Shown: positions 43,468 to 52,588, numbered from the stretch's first letter. The stretch: 64,000 nt of DNA from Sporosarcina sp. Te-1 (GCF_017498505.1 NZ_CP071798.1:2811501-2875500); one strand, 5' to 3'. The notes: a model not told the origin generated them from the sequence alone. Numbers and translations: made by a program.

Positions 43468-45135
43468 ATGTTCAAAAATAAACTCAGACACTCAAAACGG
43501 CTGCAAGAGATTATAAATGTATTTTTGAAAAATGGACTGAGTCACTTTCTATTCAGACTTGGTTTAACGAAACAAGATTCGATGGATAGTGAACCGGTGG
43601 AGCATGTGAACCTACATGACATTGGCGTGAAATTAAGGCAGGCGTTGCAGGAGCTTGGCCCCACTTTCATTAAACTTGGCCAGATTGCAAGCACCCGGCG
43701 TGATCTCGTGCCCCCAGAAATTTCGATCGAACTCGCGAAACTGCAGGATCACGTTACACCATTCCCTTTTGAACAAGTGAAAGAGATTATTGAATATGAG
43801 CTAGGAGCACCGATCAGCCAAGTGTTTTCCTATTTCAATCCAGAACCATTGGCCACCGCCTCCATTGGACAAGTGCATGAAGCGCAGCTGCCCAGTGGAG
43901 AACAGGTCGCTGTCAAAGTGCAACGCCCGAATATCCGGCCTATTGTCGATACAGACCTTTCCATCTTGGCTGATGTGGCACGCTTTCTGGAAGATAACAC
44001 AGATTGGGCGGAAACCTATCATCTTCGTGACATGATGGACGAATTTTCTTCAACCCTGACGGATGAGCTGGACTACCGGATTGAAGGACGCAATGGGGAA
44101 CGGATTGCAAAACAATTTGCCGGCCAGCCTGACATCCATATACCCGCTGTCTATTGGGACTTCTCAACAGATAAAGTGCTGACTGCCGAGATGTTGCAAG
44201 GCATCAAATCCAATGACGTCCAGCGGCTGGATGCCGAGGGATATGACCGGCGCCTGATCGCCCAGCGGATTGTAGATTCGATGTTCTTTCAAGTACTGGA
44301 GATGGGCTTTTTCCACGGCGATCCTCACCCCGGAAATATATCCATTCAATCAGGAAACATCATTTCGTATATGGATTTTGGCATGGTCGGACGCCTGCCC
44401 GATGAGTTGAAATTCCATTTCGCTTCCCTCATTGTCAACATGCGAAACGGCGATACGGATGGAATGATTGATACATTTGATGAGATGGGCATCTTACCGG
44501 ATGATCTGGATATGCGTATGTTTAAGCGGGACTTGGATACATTACAGACCAAATATTACGATGTTTCCTTAAATGAAATCCACATGGGTGCCATTTTCAT
44601 GGAACTGTTTCAAGTCGCCTATCGTCATCACATCCTTATCCCTTCCGAAATATCAATACTGGGAAAAGCCATTTTGACTCTAGAGGGACTCATCTCTGAA
44701 CTCGATCCGAAATTCAGCATTATGAAAGCCGTAGAACCGTTCGGGGAAAAACTCATGAAAGAGCGTTATAACCCACTAAATTTAGCACAGGAGTCCATTA
44801 AACAGTGGATGGAAAACTATCAAATTCTCACTCATTTGCCAAAGGATTTAAAAGATATTACGAGGACGATAAAAAAGGGCAAGCTGCAACTCGATATAAA
44901 CGTAAAGCAAACCCATACTTTCTTGAATCGGCTCGACCAGATTAGCAATCGACTTTCCTTTAGCATCATCCTGTTGTCTTTCAGCATTCTCATGGTCGGC
45001 GTCATCATTGGTTCCGCCATTGCGGGGGAACGGAATTTATTATGGGATTTGCCAGTCATCGAAGCTGGTTCAATCATTGCGGGGCTTATGTTTCTCTTCT
45101 TGCTGTACCGTATTTTCCGTTCTGGGAAAATGTAA
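43468..45135 (+). CDS. ABC1/UbiB/AarF family atypical kinase
   Basis: A 555-residue protein with the UbiB-specific KxGQ motif (FIKLGQIAS, residues 67-75), a nucleotide-binding lysine in VAVKVQRP, HGDPHPGN catalytic loop and MDFGMVG metal motif. Two membrane segments close the C-terminus (~490-550). The family supports quinone biosynthesis or lipid homeostasis through ATPase/kinase-like activity; menaquinone is the likely quinone here. TTGGAGGG precedes the ATG. It stands upstream of an APC permease on the same strand, 87 bases apart, with no evident terminator between. Confidence 0.87.
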   Translation: MFKNKLRHSKRLQEIINVFLKNGLSHFLFRLGLTKQDSMDSEPVEHVNLHDIGVKLRQALQELGPTFIKLGQIASTRRDLVPPEISIELAKLQDHVTPFPFEQVKEIIEYELGAPISQVFSYFNPEPLATASIGQVHEAQLPSGEQVAVKVQRPNIRPIVDTDLSILADVARFLEDNTDWAETYHLRDMMDEFSSTLTDELDYRIEGRNGERIAKQFAGQPDIHIPAVYWDFSTDKVLTAEMLQGIKSNDVQRLDAEGYDRRLIAQRIVDSMFFQVLEMGFFHGDPHPGNISIQSGNIISYMDFGMVGRLPDELKFHFASLIVNMRNGDTDGMIDTFDEMGILPDDLDMRMFKRDLDTLQTKYYDVSLNEIHMGAIFMELFQVAYRHHILIPSEISILGKAILTLEGLISELDPKFSIMKAVEPFGEKLMKERYNPLNLAQESIKQWMENYQILTHLPKDLKDITRTIKKGKLQLDINVKQTHTFLNRLDQISNRLSFSIILLSFSILMVGVIIGSAIAGERNLLWDLPVIEAGSIIAGLMFLFLLYRIFRSGKM

Positions 45136-45222
45136 GGGCTTTCTATTTCAATAGGTTACTAGGTTTCGTTATGTTGATATAGGGAATGAAAGACCTAACT
45201 AATTAACTAGGGGGAACCTACA

Positions 45223-46749
45223 TTGGAGACAACTGAACCACCACGAAGGAAAAAGCTGCAGAAGACACTTAAACCATCATGGGTGTTTGCGATAGCACTC
45301 GGCTCGTCAGTCGGCTGGGGCGCGTTTATTTTACCGGGAGATTGGATTAAAGAATCGGGACCTCTCGGGGCAATTCTCGGACTATTGATTGGTGCAATCA
45401 TCATGATGATTATTGCTTCCAGTTATGGCGTCATGATAAAAAAATTCCCTGTCTCCGGCGGTGGATTCACATACGCCTTTATTGCCGCCGGGAAAATATG
45501 GGCTTTTATATGCGGTTGGTTTTTGTCACTCGGTTACATGTCCATTGTCGCCTTAAATGCATCCGCTTTCACGCTCTTACTGAAATTTCTGGCTCCCGGG
45601 TTTATGAAGCAAGGCTTCCTGTATTCGATCGCGGGTTGGGATGTCTATTTGCCAGAAGTGCTTATCGCTTCTCTTCTCATCCTCCTGTTTGCATTCATTA
45701 ATTCAACCGGGACGAGCGTGTCAGGAAGGATTCAGTTCTATTTCTGCGTCCTGCTCATCGGGGGCGTTGTGTTGTTGGGTATGTTTACATATGGATTTGC
45801 GGATCAGCCGCTTGAAAATTTGAAACCATTATTCAGCGGTTCACAGTCGATCTTGACATCAATTTTAGTTATCGTCGCCATTGCGCCATGGGCATATGTG
45901 GGGTTTGATAATGTACCGCAGGCAGCTGAAGAATTTAAATTTTCACCACGCAAGGCAACGGTATTGATTGTCGCTTCACTGTTTACGTCCTTTCTGATCT
46001 ATGCCATTATGATTGGTTTGACCGCATGGACTTTTCCAAGTTCAGCAAAAATCGGGGAAAGCAATCTTTGGCTCACCGGAGATGTCATATATTCTGCTCT
46101 TGGCATGGCTGGTCTCGTGATCATGGCGGTCGCCATCATGATGGGCATCTTTACCGGATTGAATGGGTTTTTTATGTCTTCAAGCCGACTGTTGTTTTCA
46201 ATGGCCCGTGCAAGGGCATTGCCGAATGGATTCCGATCGATATCCAAAAAGCATAATACACCGGTTTGGGGCATTTGGTTCGTCGCTTTGATCACGCTTC
46301 CTATGCCGTGGTTTGGCAGACAAGCATTGACGTGGATTGTCGATATGTCGTCAACCGGCGTTTCAGTCGCCTACCTGTTCACATGTCTCGCTGCCTATCG
46401 GGTGCTCGCATGGCGGTCAGAACAAGCCGGCGGTGAAATTGCACCGCTCAAGAAGGCGTTGGCGCTAATTGGAATAATTGCAAGTGCATCGTTCCTTGCA
46501 TTATTGCTAATCCCAAATTCCCCTGCTGCATTATCGACGCCTTCCTATTTACTGCTATTAGCATGGGCAGTTACAGGATCCGTCTTTTATATGGCTATGC
46601 GAAAAAAATATAACAGCTTAACACAAGAAGAAACCGAGTATTACTTGCTTGGGAAATCCATCGAGTCAGAAGTGCATAGTGGGGAAAATGAAGAAGAGCA
46701 ACCCAAAACCCAAATCCCAGTTGATTCGTTGTCCATAAATAAAAGTTAG
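45223..46749 (+). CDS. APC-superfamily amino-acid permease
   Basis: A 508-residue transporter with ~12 membrane segments. TM1 contains LGSSVGWGAFILPGDWI and TM6 contains APWAYVGFDNVPQAAEEF, both typical of APC family amino acid/polyamine exchangers. A ~45-residue polar tail (EESE-rich, ending SLSINKS) follows the last TM. The start is TTG at 45223 with AGGGGG 8 bases upstream. Substrate not assignable. It precedes two tRNA-Asn genes. Confidence 0.8.
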   Translation: METTEPPRRKKLQKTLKPSWVFAIALGSSVGWGAFILPGDWIKESGPLGAILGLLIGAIIMMIIASSYGVMIKKFPVSGGGFTYAFIAAGKIWAFICGWFLSLGYMSIVALNASAFTLLLKFLAPGFMKQGFLYSIAGWDVYLPEVLIASLLILLFAFINSTGTSVSGRIQFYFCVLLIGGVVLLGMFTYGFADQPLENLKPLFSGSQSILTSILVIVAIAPWAYVGFDNVPQAAEEFKFSPRKATVLIVASLFTSFLIYAIMIGLTAWTFPSSAKIGESNLWLTGDVIYSALGMAGLVIMAVAIMMGIFTGLNGFFMSSSRLLFSMARARALPNGFRSISKKHNTPVWGIWFVALITLPMPWFGRQALTWIVDMSSTGVSVAYLFTCLAAYRVLAWRSEQAGGEIAPLKKALALIGIIASASFLALLLIPNSPAALSTPSYLLLLAWAVTGSVFYMAMRKKYNSLTQEETEYYLLGKSIESEVHSGENEEEQPKTQIPVDSLSINKS

Positions 46750-46837
46750 GATGGACAGCCAAATTGGTGCTTTAACAAAATTTCTTTAACGACAAGGTAT
46801 AGACTTTGGAAATTCGTCCACGATAATAGGGCATCCT

Positions 46838-46909
46838 TCCGAAATAGCTCAGCGGTAGAGCAATCGGCTGTTAACCGATAGGTCGTAGGTTCGAATCCTA
46901 CTTTCGGAG
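46838..46909 (+). tRNA. tRNA-Asn (GTT)
   Basis: 72 bases. Acceptor TCCGAAA/TTTCGGA, D-arm GCTC-AGCGGTA-GAGC, anticodon arm ATCGG-CTGTTAA-CCGAT with anticodon GTT, T-arm GTAGG-TTCGAATCC-TAC. CCA is not encoded. The element CCACGATAATAG, containing a GATAAT -10, ends 8 bases before it. Confidence 0.95.
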
Positions 46910-47020
46910 TTCCCCGGCTTCATTTTTCCGGAGGAATTACTGCCATAGTTCTTATGTGGTCGCGTATTACAATGCAATGTATAGTTCTTGAAAAACGGGC
47001 CACGATAATAGTACAACTTT

Positions 47021-47092
47021 CCGGAATAGCTCAGCGGTAGAGCAATCGGCTGTTAACCGATAGGTCGTAGGTTCGAATCCTACTTTCGGAGT
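47021..47092 (+). tRNA. tRNA-Asn (GTT), second copy
   Basis: Identical to the first copy except at two adjoining acceptor-arm positions (TCCGGAA instead of TCCGAAA), giving a G-U pair. It lies 183 bases downstream of the first with the same CCACGATAATAG element at the same offset, so the unit is a tandem duplication including promoter. Confidence 0.95.
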
Positions 47093-47123
47093 TCCCCCGG
47101 CCTCTCCTTTCGAGTGAGGCAAA

Positions 47124-47167
47124 ACAGGCTGTCCCGGTTGCAAAGGCAACTTGCGGGACAGCCTTTT
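47124..47167 (+). terminator. Terminator after the second tRNA-Asn
   Basis: Stem AGGCTGTCCCG / CGGGACAGCCT, loop of 17 bases, then TTTTC. Confidence 0.8.
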
Positions 47168-47195
47168 CTAGTACAACTACAGTGGAGGGTTCAAT

Positions 47196-48869
47196 GTGGA
47201 GACAACCGAAAAAATAGTATCCGTGTTCGCGTTAGGCGGTGTAAATGAAATCGGGAAGAATATGTATGTCATTCAGTACGGAGACGATATGATTGTCGTC
47301 GATTGCGGCTCTAAATTTCCCGATGAAACATTATTAGGCGTTGATTTGATTATCCAGGACATCTCTTATTTGCTTGCGCATCGCGACAAAGTACGCGGCC
47401 TGATCGTCACTCATGGCCACGAAGACCATATCGGCGGCATTCCCTATTTCCTGAAGCAACTAAATGTCCCCGTTTATGCTTCCCGATTGACGCTTGGATT
47501 GATTGAATTGCGATTGAAGGAACACGGGCTGCTGCGGGATACCGAGCGGGTGATGATCGACACAGAAACGACACTACGTCTCGGGGAGATTGACCTATCC
47601 TTCTTCCGAATTAATCACAGCATTCCGGACTGTGTCGGAATCGCCTTTGACACGCCGGCGGGCACGGTCGTCCATACAGGGGATTTTAAGTTCGACTTGA
47701 CGCCGATCCATGATGAATATGCGGACTTCCATAAAATAACCGATATCGGGAGAAAAGGCGTTCTGCTTCTACTATCCGAAAGCACCAATGCCGAACGGCC
47801 CGGCTTTACCCAATCGGAACGGATTGTCGGCGAACGAATCATGGAGGAATTCAGGAAAGCCGAGCAAAAGATCTTCATCTCGACGTTCGCATCCAATGTC
47901 CATCGGGTCCAGCAAATCATCGATGCGGCACGGATGACCCACCGGAAAATCGCCTTGGTCGGTCGAAGCATGGTGAATGTCGTGTCGGTATCCGAGGAAC
48001 TCGGCTATCTCCAGATTCCCGAAGATTTATTAATTGACGTAAAAGAGATTGACCGGCTCCCTGCAGAGAATGTCGCAATCATTTGTACCGGAAGCCAAGG
48101 TGAACCGATGGCGGCCCTTTCCCGTTTGTCCAGCTCGTCATACCGTGATGTGACCGTCCATCCGGGAGACACCATCATCTTTTCCTCAAGTCCGATTCCC
48201 GGAAATGAAAAAAGCGTCTCCCGAATCGTCGATAATTTCTATCGGCTCGGCGCTCGTGTCGTCTATGGTTCCGGCGGTACAACCGGTCTCCATGTGTCTG
48301 GACACGCCTTCCAGGAAGAACTGAAACTGATGCTCACTTTGTTGAAGCCGACCTACTTTATTCCGATCCACGGAGAATATCGGATGCTGGTGAAGCATAA
48401 GGAACTGGCAGAATCGGTCGGCGTAAAAGGAGAAAATATCTTCATCATCTCAAACGGGGATGTGGTGGATATTAAAGAAGGAGTTGCCATGCAGACAAGG
48501 CAAGTGGATGCAGGCAATGTATTTGTCGACGGCCTTGGAATAGGGGATGTCGGCAAAATCGTCTTACGCGACCGGAAAGTGCTGTCCGAGGAAGGCATGC
48601 TCGTCATTGTCGTGTCAATCAATAAAACAGACGGCCAGTTGATCACTGAACCGGCCACCCTTTCCCGCGGCTTCGTCTTCGAACGCGATGCGGAAGCCTT
48701 ATATGATGAAGTCAACCAGCTCGTGAAAGAAACCGTCCAAGCAGCGCAACCTTCCAGCCGGCGTCAACGGAACGACGTGAAACACGACATCCGAAAATCA
48801 GTCGAAAAATTGTTATATGCCCGGACGAAGCGCAGGCCGATGATTTTACCGTTCTTGATTGAAATTTAA
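47196..48869 (+). CDS. Ribonuclease J-family metallo-beta-lactamase RNase
   Basis: A 557-residue enzyme with the RNase J layout: beta-lactamase domain with THGHEDHIGG metal motif (H73-H78), LSESTNAERPGFT, a beta-CASP insert with FISTFASNVHRVQQII, GSQGEPMAALSRL, and the C-terminal HGEYRMLVKHKELA. It should degrade RNA 5'-to-3' and cut internally. Both metal-site histidines and the aspartate are intact, so this resembles J1 rather than degenerate J2. The neighbourhood (tRNA genes) is not the usual rnjA or rnjB locus, so it may be a third paralogue. GTG at 47196 with GGAGGG upstream is the start. Confidence 0.9.
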   Translation: METTEKIVSVFALGGVNEIGKNMYVIQYGDDMIVVDCGSKFPDETLLGVDLIIQDISYLLAHRDKVRGLIVTHGHEDHIGGIPYFLKQLNVPVYASRLTLGLIELRLKEHGLLRDTERVMIDTETTLRLGEIDLSFFRINHSIPDCVGIAFDTPAGTVVHTGDFKFDLTPIHDEYADFHKITDIGRKGVLLLLSESTNAERPGFTQSERIVGERIMEEFRKAEQKIFISTFASNVHRVQQIIDAARMTHRKIALVGRSMVNVVSVSEELGYLQIPEDLLIDVKEIDRLPAENVAIICTGSQGEPMAALSRLSSSSYRDVTVHPGDTIIFSSSPIPGNEKSVSRIVDNFYRLGARVVYGSGGTTGLHVSGHAFQEELKLMLTLLKPTYFIPIHGEYRMLVKHKELAESVGVKGENIFIISNGDVVDIKEGVAMQTRQVDAGNVFVDGLGIGDVGKIVLRDRKVLSEEGMLVIVVSINKTDGQLITEPATLSRGFVFERDAEALYDEVNQLVKETVQAAQPSSRRQRNDVKHDIRKSVEKLLYARTKRRPMILPFLIEI

Positions 48870-48876
48870 ACTAGCG

Positions 48877-48913
48877 ATGCAGGTGGAGATGAATTTCTCT
48901 AGCCTGCATTTTT
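48877..48913 (+). terminator. Terminator of the RNase J gene
   Basis: Stem ATGCAGG / CCTGCAT with inner pairing, followed by TTTTTAT. Confidence 0.7.
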
Positions 48914-48919
48914 ATGTTC

Positions 48920-49108
48920 TTATTCATTTTTCATTTCTTGTTTTGATAGGACAAAACAACTGATAAAGACAATAAAAAACAGTAAAATTTTTCTTGCTTC
49001 AAAGAAAGACGACGTTTCTTTGGTGAATACAAATTGAACTATACCATGCACCACTACAACTAACAAAGACGTTATTATACTACCAACCAAAATTTTTACA
49101 TTTCCCAA
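48920..49108 (-). CDS. Small two-helix membrane protein
   Basis: A 62-residue protein with two hydrophobic segments (residues ~5-27 and ~40-55) joined by a short charged loop, ending KQEMKNE. TTG at 49108 has GGAGGTG 6-7 bases upstream, a good site. It converges on the RNase J terminator and is divergent from the AraC-type regulator, with a large inverted repeat between them. Function unknown. Confidence 0.55.
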   Translation of the reverse strand: MGNVKILVGSIITSLLVVVVHGIVQFVFTKETSSFFEARKILLFFIVFISCFVLSKQEMKNE

Positions 49109-49154
49109 TTCGACACCTCCAATACCTTAACAATAAAGCTATTCTAAGGCTCAG

Positions 49155-49204
49155 TTTTGATCAAATGTGCGGTCATGGAAACAACACCGCACATTTGATC
49201 AAAA
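49155..49204. repeat. Perfect 19-bp inverted repeat between divergent genes
   Basis: Arms TTTTGATCAAATGTGCGGT and its exact complement, 12-base spacer (49174-49185). Each arm itself contains the palindrome TTTGATCAAA. It sits 20 bases before a TATAAT at 49224-49229 for the AraC-type gene. It could be an operator pair, a terminator (T8 follows 10 bases later) or a small mobile remnant. Confidence 0.7.
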
Positions 49205-49254
49205 TCTTATTTGTTTTTTTTACTATAATTAGATTAGACAGGAGGAAGGATATC

Positions 49255-50139
49255 TTGGAAAAGGAGCAAACTACAGTTACAGTTCAACGAACGGTTGAAT
49301 GGATTGAAGAAAATTTACATCTCGACATCCAACTTGAAGATGCAGCAAACTTTGCCGGCTATTCCAGATTCCATTTTCATCGAATATTTCAATCCATCTT
49401 AAATATGAGTGTGGATCAATATGTGCGTACACGTCGTCTAGCGGCGGCAGCTGTTTTGTTAATCCACACCGACGAACGGATTATCGATATTGCCTTGCTT
49501 TCCTTATTCAATTCCCAAGAGGCGTTCAGCCGGTCCTTTAAAAGTACATATCATTTACCACCAGGTGAGTATCGAAGAGTGATGAGAAGCATTATTTCTA
49601 AACAGGAGGAGGAGCTCTTTATGCGAGAAATGAAAGGTTGGTTTTTAAGTGGAAGTCATCCTGATCATTATAGGATGGGAATCGACAGACAAGTCATCCA
49701 TACAAGAAATGCTTCCGGATATCTTGAATCCGTATTCGTTGCAGAACCCGATGAATTCGCAACAGTGATGCAGCAATTTAAAGCAGATAAGCATCTAGGT
49801 AAACGATTGAAATTATCTTGTTTTCTCAAATGTGAGGATGTCACGCAGTTTGCAGGGGCATGGATGCGTATCGACAATCAGGCGGGAGATGTACTACAGT
49901 TTGATAATATGAGCAACCGTCCACTTAAAGGAAACATCGACTGGAATTATTATTCACTAATATTGAAGGTGCCCGAGGAAAGTAAGGTTATATCCTTCGG
50001 AATCCTCTTACAAGGGAAAGGGAAGCTATGGGTGAATCATTTTCAGTTTGAAGAAGTCTCAAGTACTTGTTCGACTACAAATTTGGAACTAGTACCTGAG
50101 TTGTTAGATGAACCTGTGAATTTATCTTTCGAGGAATAA
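49255..50139 (+). CDS. AraC-type regulator with N-terminal HTH and beta-rich C-terminal domain
   Basis: A 294-residue regulator. Unusually for the family the DNA-binding domain is N-terminal (residues ~10-110: IQLEDAANFAGYSRFHFHRI, then DIALLSLFNSQEAFSRSFKS and THLPPGEYRR-like end). The C-terminal ~165 residues look like a beta-sandwich ligand domain (FAGAWMRIDNQAGDVLQFDN, GILLQGKGKLWVNHFQFEEV). TTG at 49255 with GGAGGAAGG upstream is preferred; the frame runs to 49165 into the inverted repeat. No neighbouring target gene is obvious. Confidence 0.78.
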   Translation: MEKEQTTVTVQRTVEWIEENLHLDIQLEDAANFAGYSRFHFHRIFQSILNMSVDQYVRTRRLAAAAVLLIHTDERIIDIALLSLFNSQEAFSRSFKSTYHLPPGEYRRVMRSIISKQEEELFMREMKGWFLSGSHPDHYRMGIDRQVIHTRNASGYLESVFVAEPDEFATVMQQFKADKHLGKRLKLSCFLKCEDVTQFAGAWMRIDNQAGDVLQFDNMSNRPLKGNIDWNYYSLILKVPEESKVISFGILLQGKGKLWVNHFQFEEVSSTCSTTNLELVPELLDEPVNLSFEE

Positions 50140-50144
50140 AAAGG

Positions 50145-50177
50145 AAAAAACGAACCTCATACAAGGTTCGTTTTTCC
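50145..50177. terminator. Bidirectional terminator
   Basis: Stem AAAAACGAACCT / AGGTTCGTTTTT between convergent AraC and LysR genes. Confidence 0.85.
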
Positions 50178-50184
50178 AGACCCC

Positions 50185-51069
50185 TTACATCCTTTCAATT
50201 AACTCCACAAACTTCGTCGATGCAGGAGAAAGAGGAACGCTTTTCAAAGAACAGACACCAATGCTCCGATGAGGAATTTGTTCCGACAGTTGGACTTCCC
50301 GGAGGATTCCTCTTTCTAAATAATCCTCTGTAAATTCCTTTGTCACGCAGGCAATTCCCATATTGATCCGTGCAAATTCCACAACAAGATCGTGGGAACC
50401 GAGCTCGAATTCCGGCTCTATTTTCACCCCTTTGGCAAGCAAAAATTCTTCAACGTACTTCCGTGAATTCGAACTTGGCTCCAGGAAAATCAATGGCAGC
50501 TTTGCAAGCTCATGAAAATCAATGGGTCTCGCAAGCAACTTCTGGTACTTCTCCCCGTAGACAAATGTGTCATGAATATCTAGACATGGCGTGACATGCA
50601 GCGAAGCGTCATGAATCGGTAAATTGCAGATGCCGATATCGACCTCGCCAGACTTTAGAAACGAAATGAGTTCATCTGTCGTCCCGTTAACAATTTTCAA
50701 TTTAAGACTCGGGTATCGATTGCGGAAGGCTTCCAGCTTAGGCAGCAAAAAATATTTCGAGATCGTATCGCCAACACCGACTCGCAGTTCGCCTATCGTC
50801 AGATTTTTAAATTCGGCCATCTTTTCTTCACCAATCTCGATTAAATTGATGGCAGAGTTAACATACTCCAAAAGAAGGGTTCCTTCCGTCGTAGGCGTCA
50901 CTCCTTTAGGCGTCCGGTTAAACAGTCTTGTGCTAAGTTCGTTTTCAAGTTGCATGATGGCTTGGCTCACTGCCGGCTGTGACATAAATAGCACCCGCGC
51001 CGCCTTGGAAAAGCTCTGATTCTTGCCGACGATGCTAAAAATACGGTAGAGATCCAATTTACTTACCAT
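50185..51069 (-). CDS. LysR-family transcriptional regulator
   Basis: A 294-residue regulator with N-terminal winged HTH (FSKAARVLFMSQPAVSQAIM, LENELSTRLFNRTPKGVTPT) and a two-lobed effector domain (LRVGVGDTISKYFLLPKL, VDIGICNLPIHDASL). ATG at 51069 with AAGGGGTG upstream is preferred to 51096. It is divergent from the F420-ligase-like gene, 108 bases apart, the classic LysR-target layout. The intergenic region is AT-rich with loosely symmetric TATAT/ATATA stretches. Confidence 0.85.
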   Translation of the reverse strand: MVSKLDLYRIFSIVGKNQSFSKAARVLFMSQPAVSQAIMQLENELSTRLFNRTPKGVTPTTEGTLLLEYVNSAINLIEIGEEKMAEFKNLTIGELRVGVGDTISKYFLLPKLEAFRNRYPSLKLKIVNGTTDELISFLKSGEVDIGICNLPIHDASLHVTPCLDIHDTFVYGEKYQKLLARPIDFHELAKLPLIFLEPSSNSRKYVEEFLLAKGVKIEPEFELGSHDLVVEFARINMGIACVTKEFTEDYLERGILREVQLSEQIPHRSIGVCSLKSVPLSPASTKFVELIERM

Positions 51070-51177
51070 ATAAACACCCCTTATACCCATTATCATATAT
51101 ATTAATTTTACTTATATCATTAAACATTGTATAGTACAAGTAGATCGAAAATCAAAAAAGCGTTAGGAGCGATTCAA

Positions 51178-52371
51178 GTGGAACGAGTAGTCGGAACGGT
51201 TGTAAGAGGTCTTCGTAGCCCAATCATTAATAAAGGCGATCATATCGAAGAAATCGTAGTAGATACTGTATTAAAAGCTGCAGAAGTCGAAGGAATCACG
51301 ATCCAAGACAAAGATATTGTTACGGTAACAGAATCTATCGTTGCCCGGGCTCAAGGAAATTACGCGACAATCGATCATATTGCTAAAGATGTTCAATCAA
51401 AATTCGGCGATGATACATTCGGGGTCATTTTCCCAATCTTAAGCCGTAACCGTTTCGCTATCGTCCTTCGCGGTATTGCAAAAGGGGCAGCGAAAAAAAT
51501 TGTATTGATGCTTAGCTATCCATCGGACGAAGTCGGCAACCACTTGGTTGATATCGACACGCTTGATGAAAAAGGCATCAACCCTTGGACGGACGTGCTG
51601 ACCGAATCGGAATTTCGTGAGCACTTCGGCTACAATAAACATACATTCACTGGCGTCGATTACATCGACTACTATAAATCCATCGTTGAAGAATATGGTG
51701 TGGAGTGCGAAATCATTTTCTCCAACCATGCCAAAACAATTTTAGACTATACGAAAAATGTCCTCACTTGTGACATCCATTCCCGTTTCAGAACGAAACG
51801 TATTTTAAAAGCGAATGGCGGAGAAAAAGTATACAGCTTGGATAACATCCTCTCCGAATCCATTGACGGCAGCGGATATAATGAAGCATACGGACTGCTG
51901 GGCTCCAACAAATCGACGGAAGACAGCGTCAAGCTCTTCCCTCGCAACTGCCAGCCGGTCGTTGACACAATTCAGTCAGCCATTAAAGAGAAAACAGGCA
52001 AAACCGTCGAAGTCATGATTTATGGAGACGGCGCATTTAAAGATCCAGTCGGCAAGATTTGGGAACTCGCAGACCCTGTCGTCTCTCCAGCTTACACAGC
52101 AGGTCTGGATGGAACGCCAAATGAAATCAAGCTTAAATATTTGGCAGACAACGAATTCGCCAACCTTCGCGGAGAAGAAGCGAAAAAAGCGATTGCTGAA
52201 TACATCGAGAACAAAGAATCCGACCTCGTCGGCTCCATGGCTGCCCAAGGTACAACACCTCGGAAATTAACTGACTTGATCGGTTCACTCTCCGACTTGA
52301 CTTCCGGCAGCGGAGATAAAGGAACGCCAATTATCTTCATTCAAGGGTATTTTGACAACTATACAAAATAA
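51178..52371 (+). CDS. Coenzyme F420-0:L-glutamate ligase-like protein
   Basis: A 397-residue protein of the F420 ligase (CofE-like) family: VVGTVVRGLRSPIINKGDHI, VTVTESIVARAQGNYATI, and MIYGDGAFKDPVGKIWELAD. Characterised CofE adds glutamate to F420-0 using GTP. Bacillota of this type are not known to make F420 and no other F420 gene is seen here, so it probably ligates an amino acid to another acid. GTG at 51178 follows TTAGGAG. Codon choice is biased towards common codons (AAA, GAA, ATC), hinting at high expression. Likely LysR-controlled. Confidence 0.8.
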   Translation: MERVVGTVVRGLRSPIINKGDHIEEIVVDTVLKAAEVEGITIQDKDIVTVTESIVARAQGNYATIDHIAKDVQSKFGDDTFGVIFPILSRNRFAIVLRGIAKGAAKKIVLMLSYPSDEVGNHLVDIDTLDEKGINPWTDVLTESEFREHFGYNKHTFTGVDYIDYYKSIVEEYGVECEIIFSNHAKTILDYTKNVLTCDIHSRFRTKRILKANGGEKVYSLDNILSESIDGSGYNEAYGLLGSNKSTEDSVKLFPRNCQPVVDTIQSAIKEKTGKTVEVMIYGDGAFKDPVGKIWELADPVVSPAYTAGLDGTPNEIKLKYLADNEFANLRGEEAKKAIAEYIENKESDLVGSMAAQGTTPRKLTDLIGSLSDLTSGSGDKGTPIIFIQGYFDNYTK

Positions 52372-52376
52372 GAATT

Positions 52377-52411
52377 AGCCTGCAACCGAAATGTTGGTTG
52401 CAGGCTTTTTT
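52377..52411 (+). terminator. Terminator of the F420-ligase-like gene
   Basis: Perfect stem AGCCTGCAACC / GGTTGCAGGCT then TTTTT. Confidence 0.9.
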
Positions 52412-52460
52412 GATTGAAACGATTCAATGGCGAGAACAACTGGGAGGTCATTAAAATCAG

Positions 52461-52565
52461 ATGAACGATACTATCTAGAAAGTGATCGATAAACTTGAGA
52501 AAACGAACGATAAACCCTTCAAACTGATCGATAACTCACTCTAATTTATTGATTAAACACCTATC
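52461..52565. repeat. 21-bp periodic array, TTATCGATCA type, opposite orientation
   Basis: Cores CGATA, CGATA, CGATA, CGATA and TGATT start at 52466, 52487, 52508, 52529 and 52550, exactly 21 bases apart. Read on the minus strand the second and fourth units give TTTATCGATCAC and TTATCGATCAG, the same core as the array at 34402. It begins 50 bases after a strong plus-strand terminator. Confidence 0.8.
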
Positions 52566-52588
52566 TCACTTATTACACGGCCTCTTCA

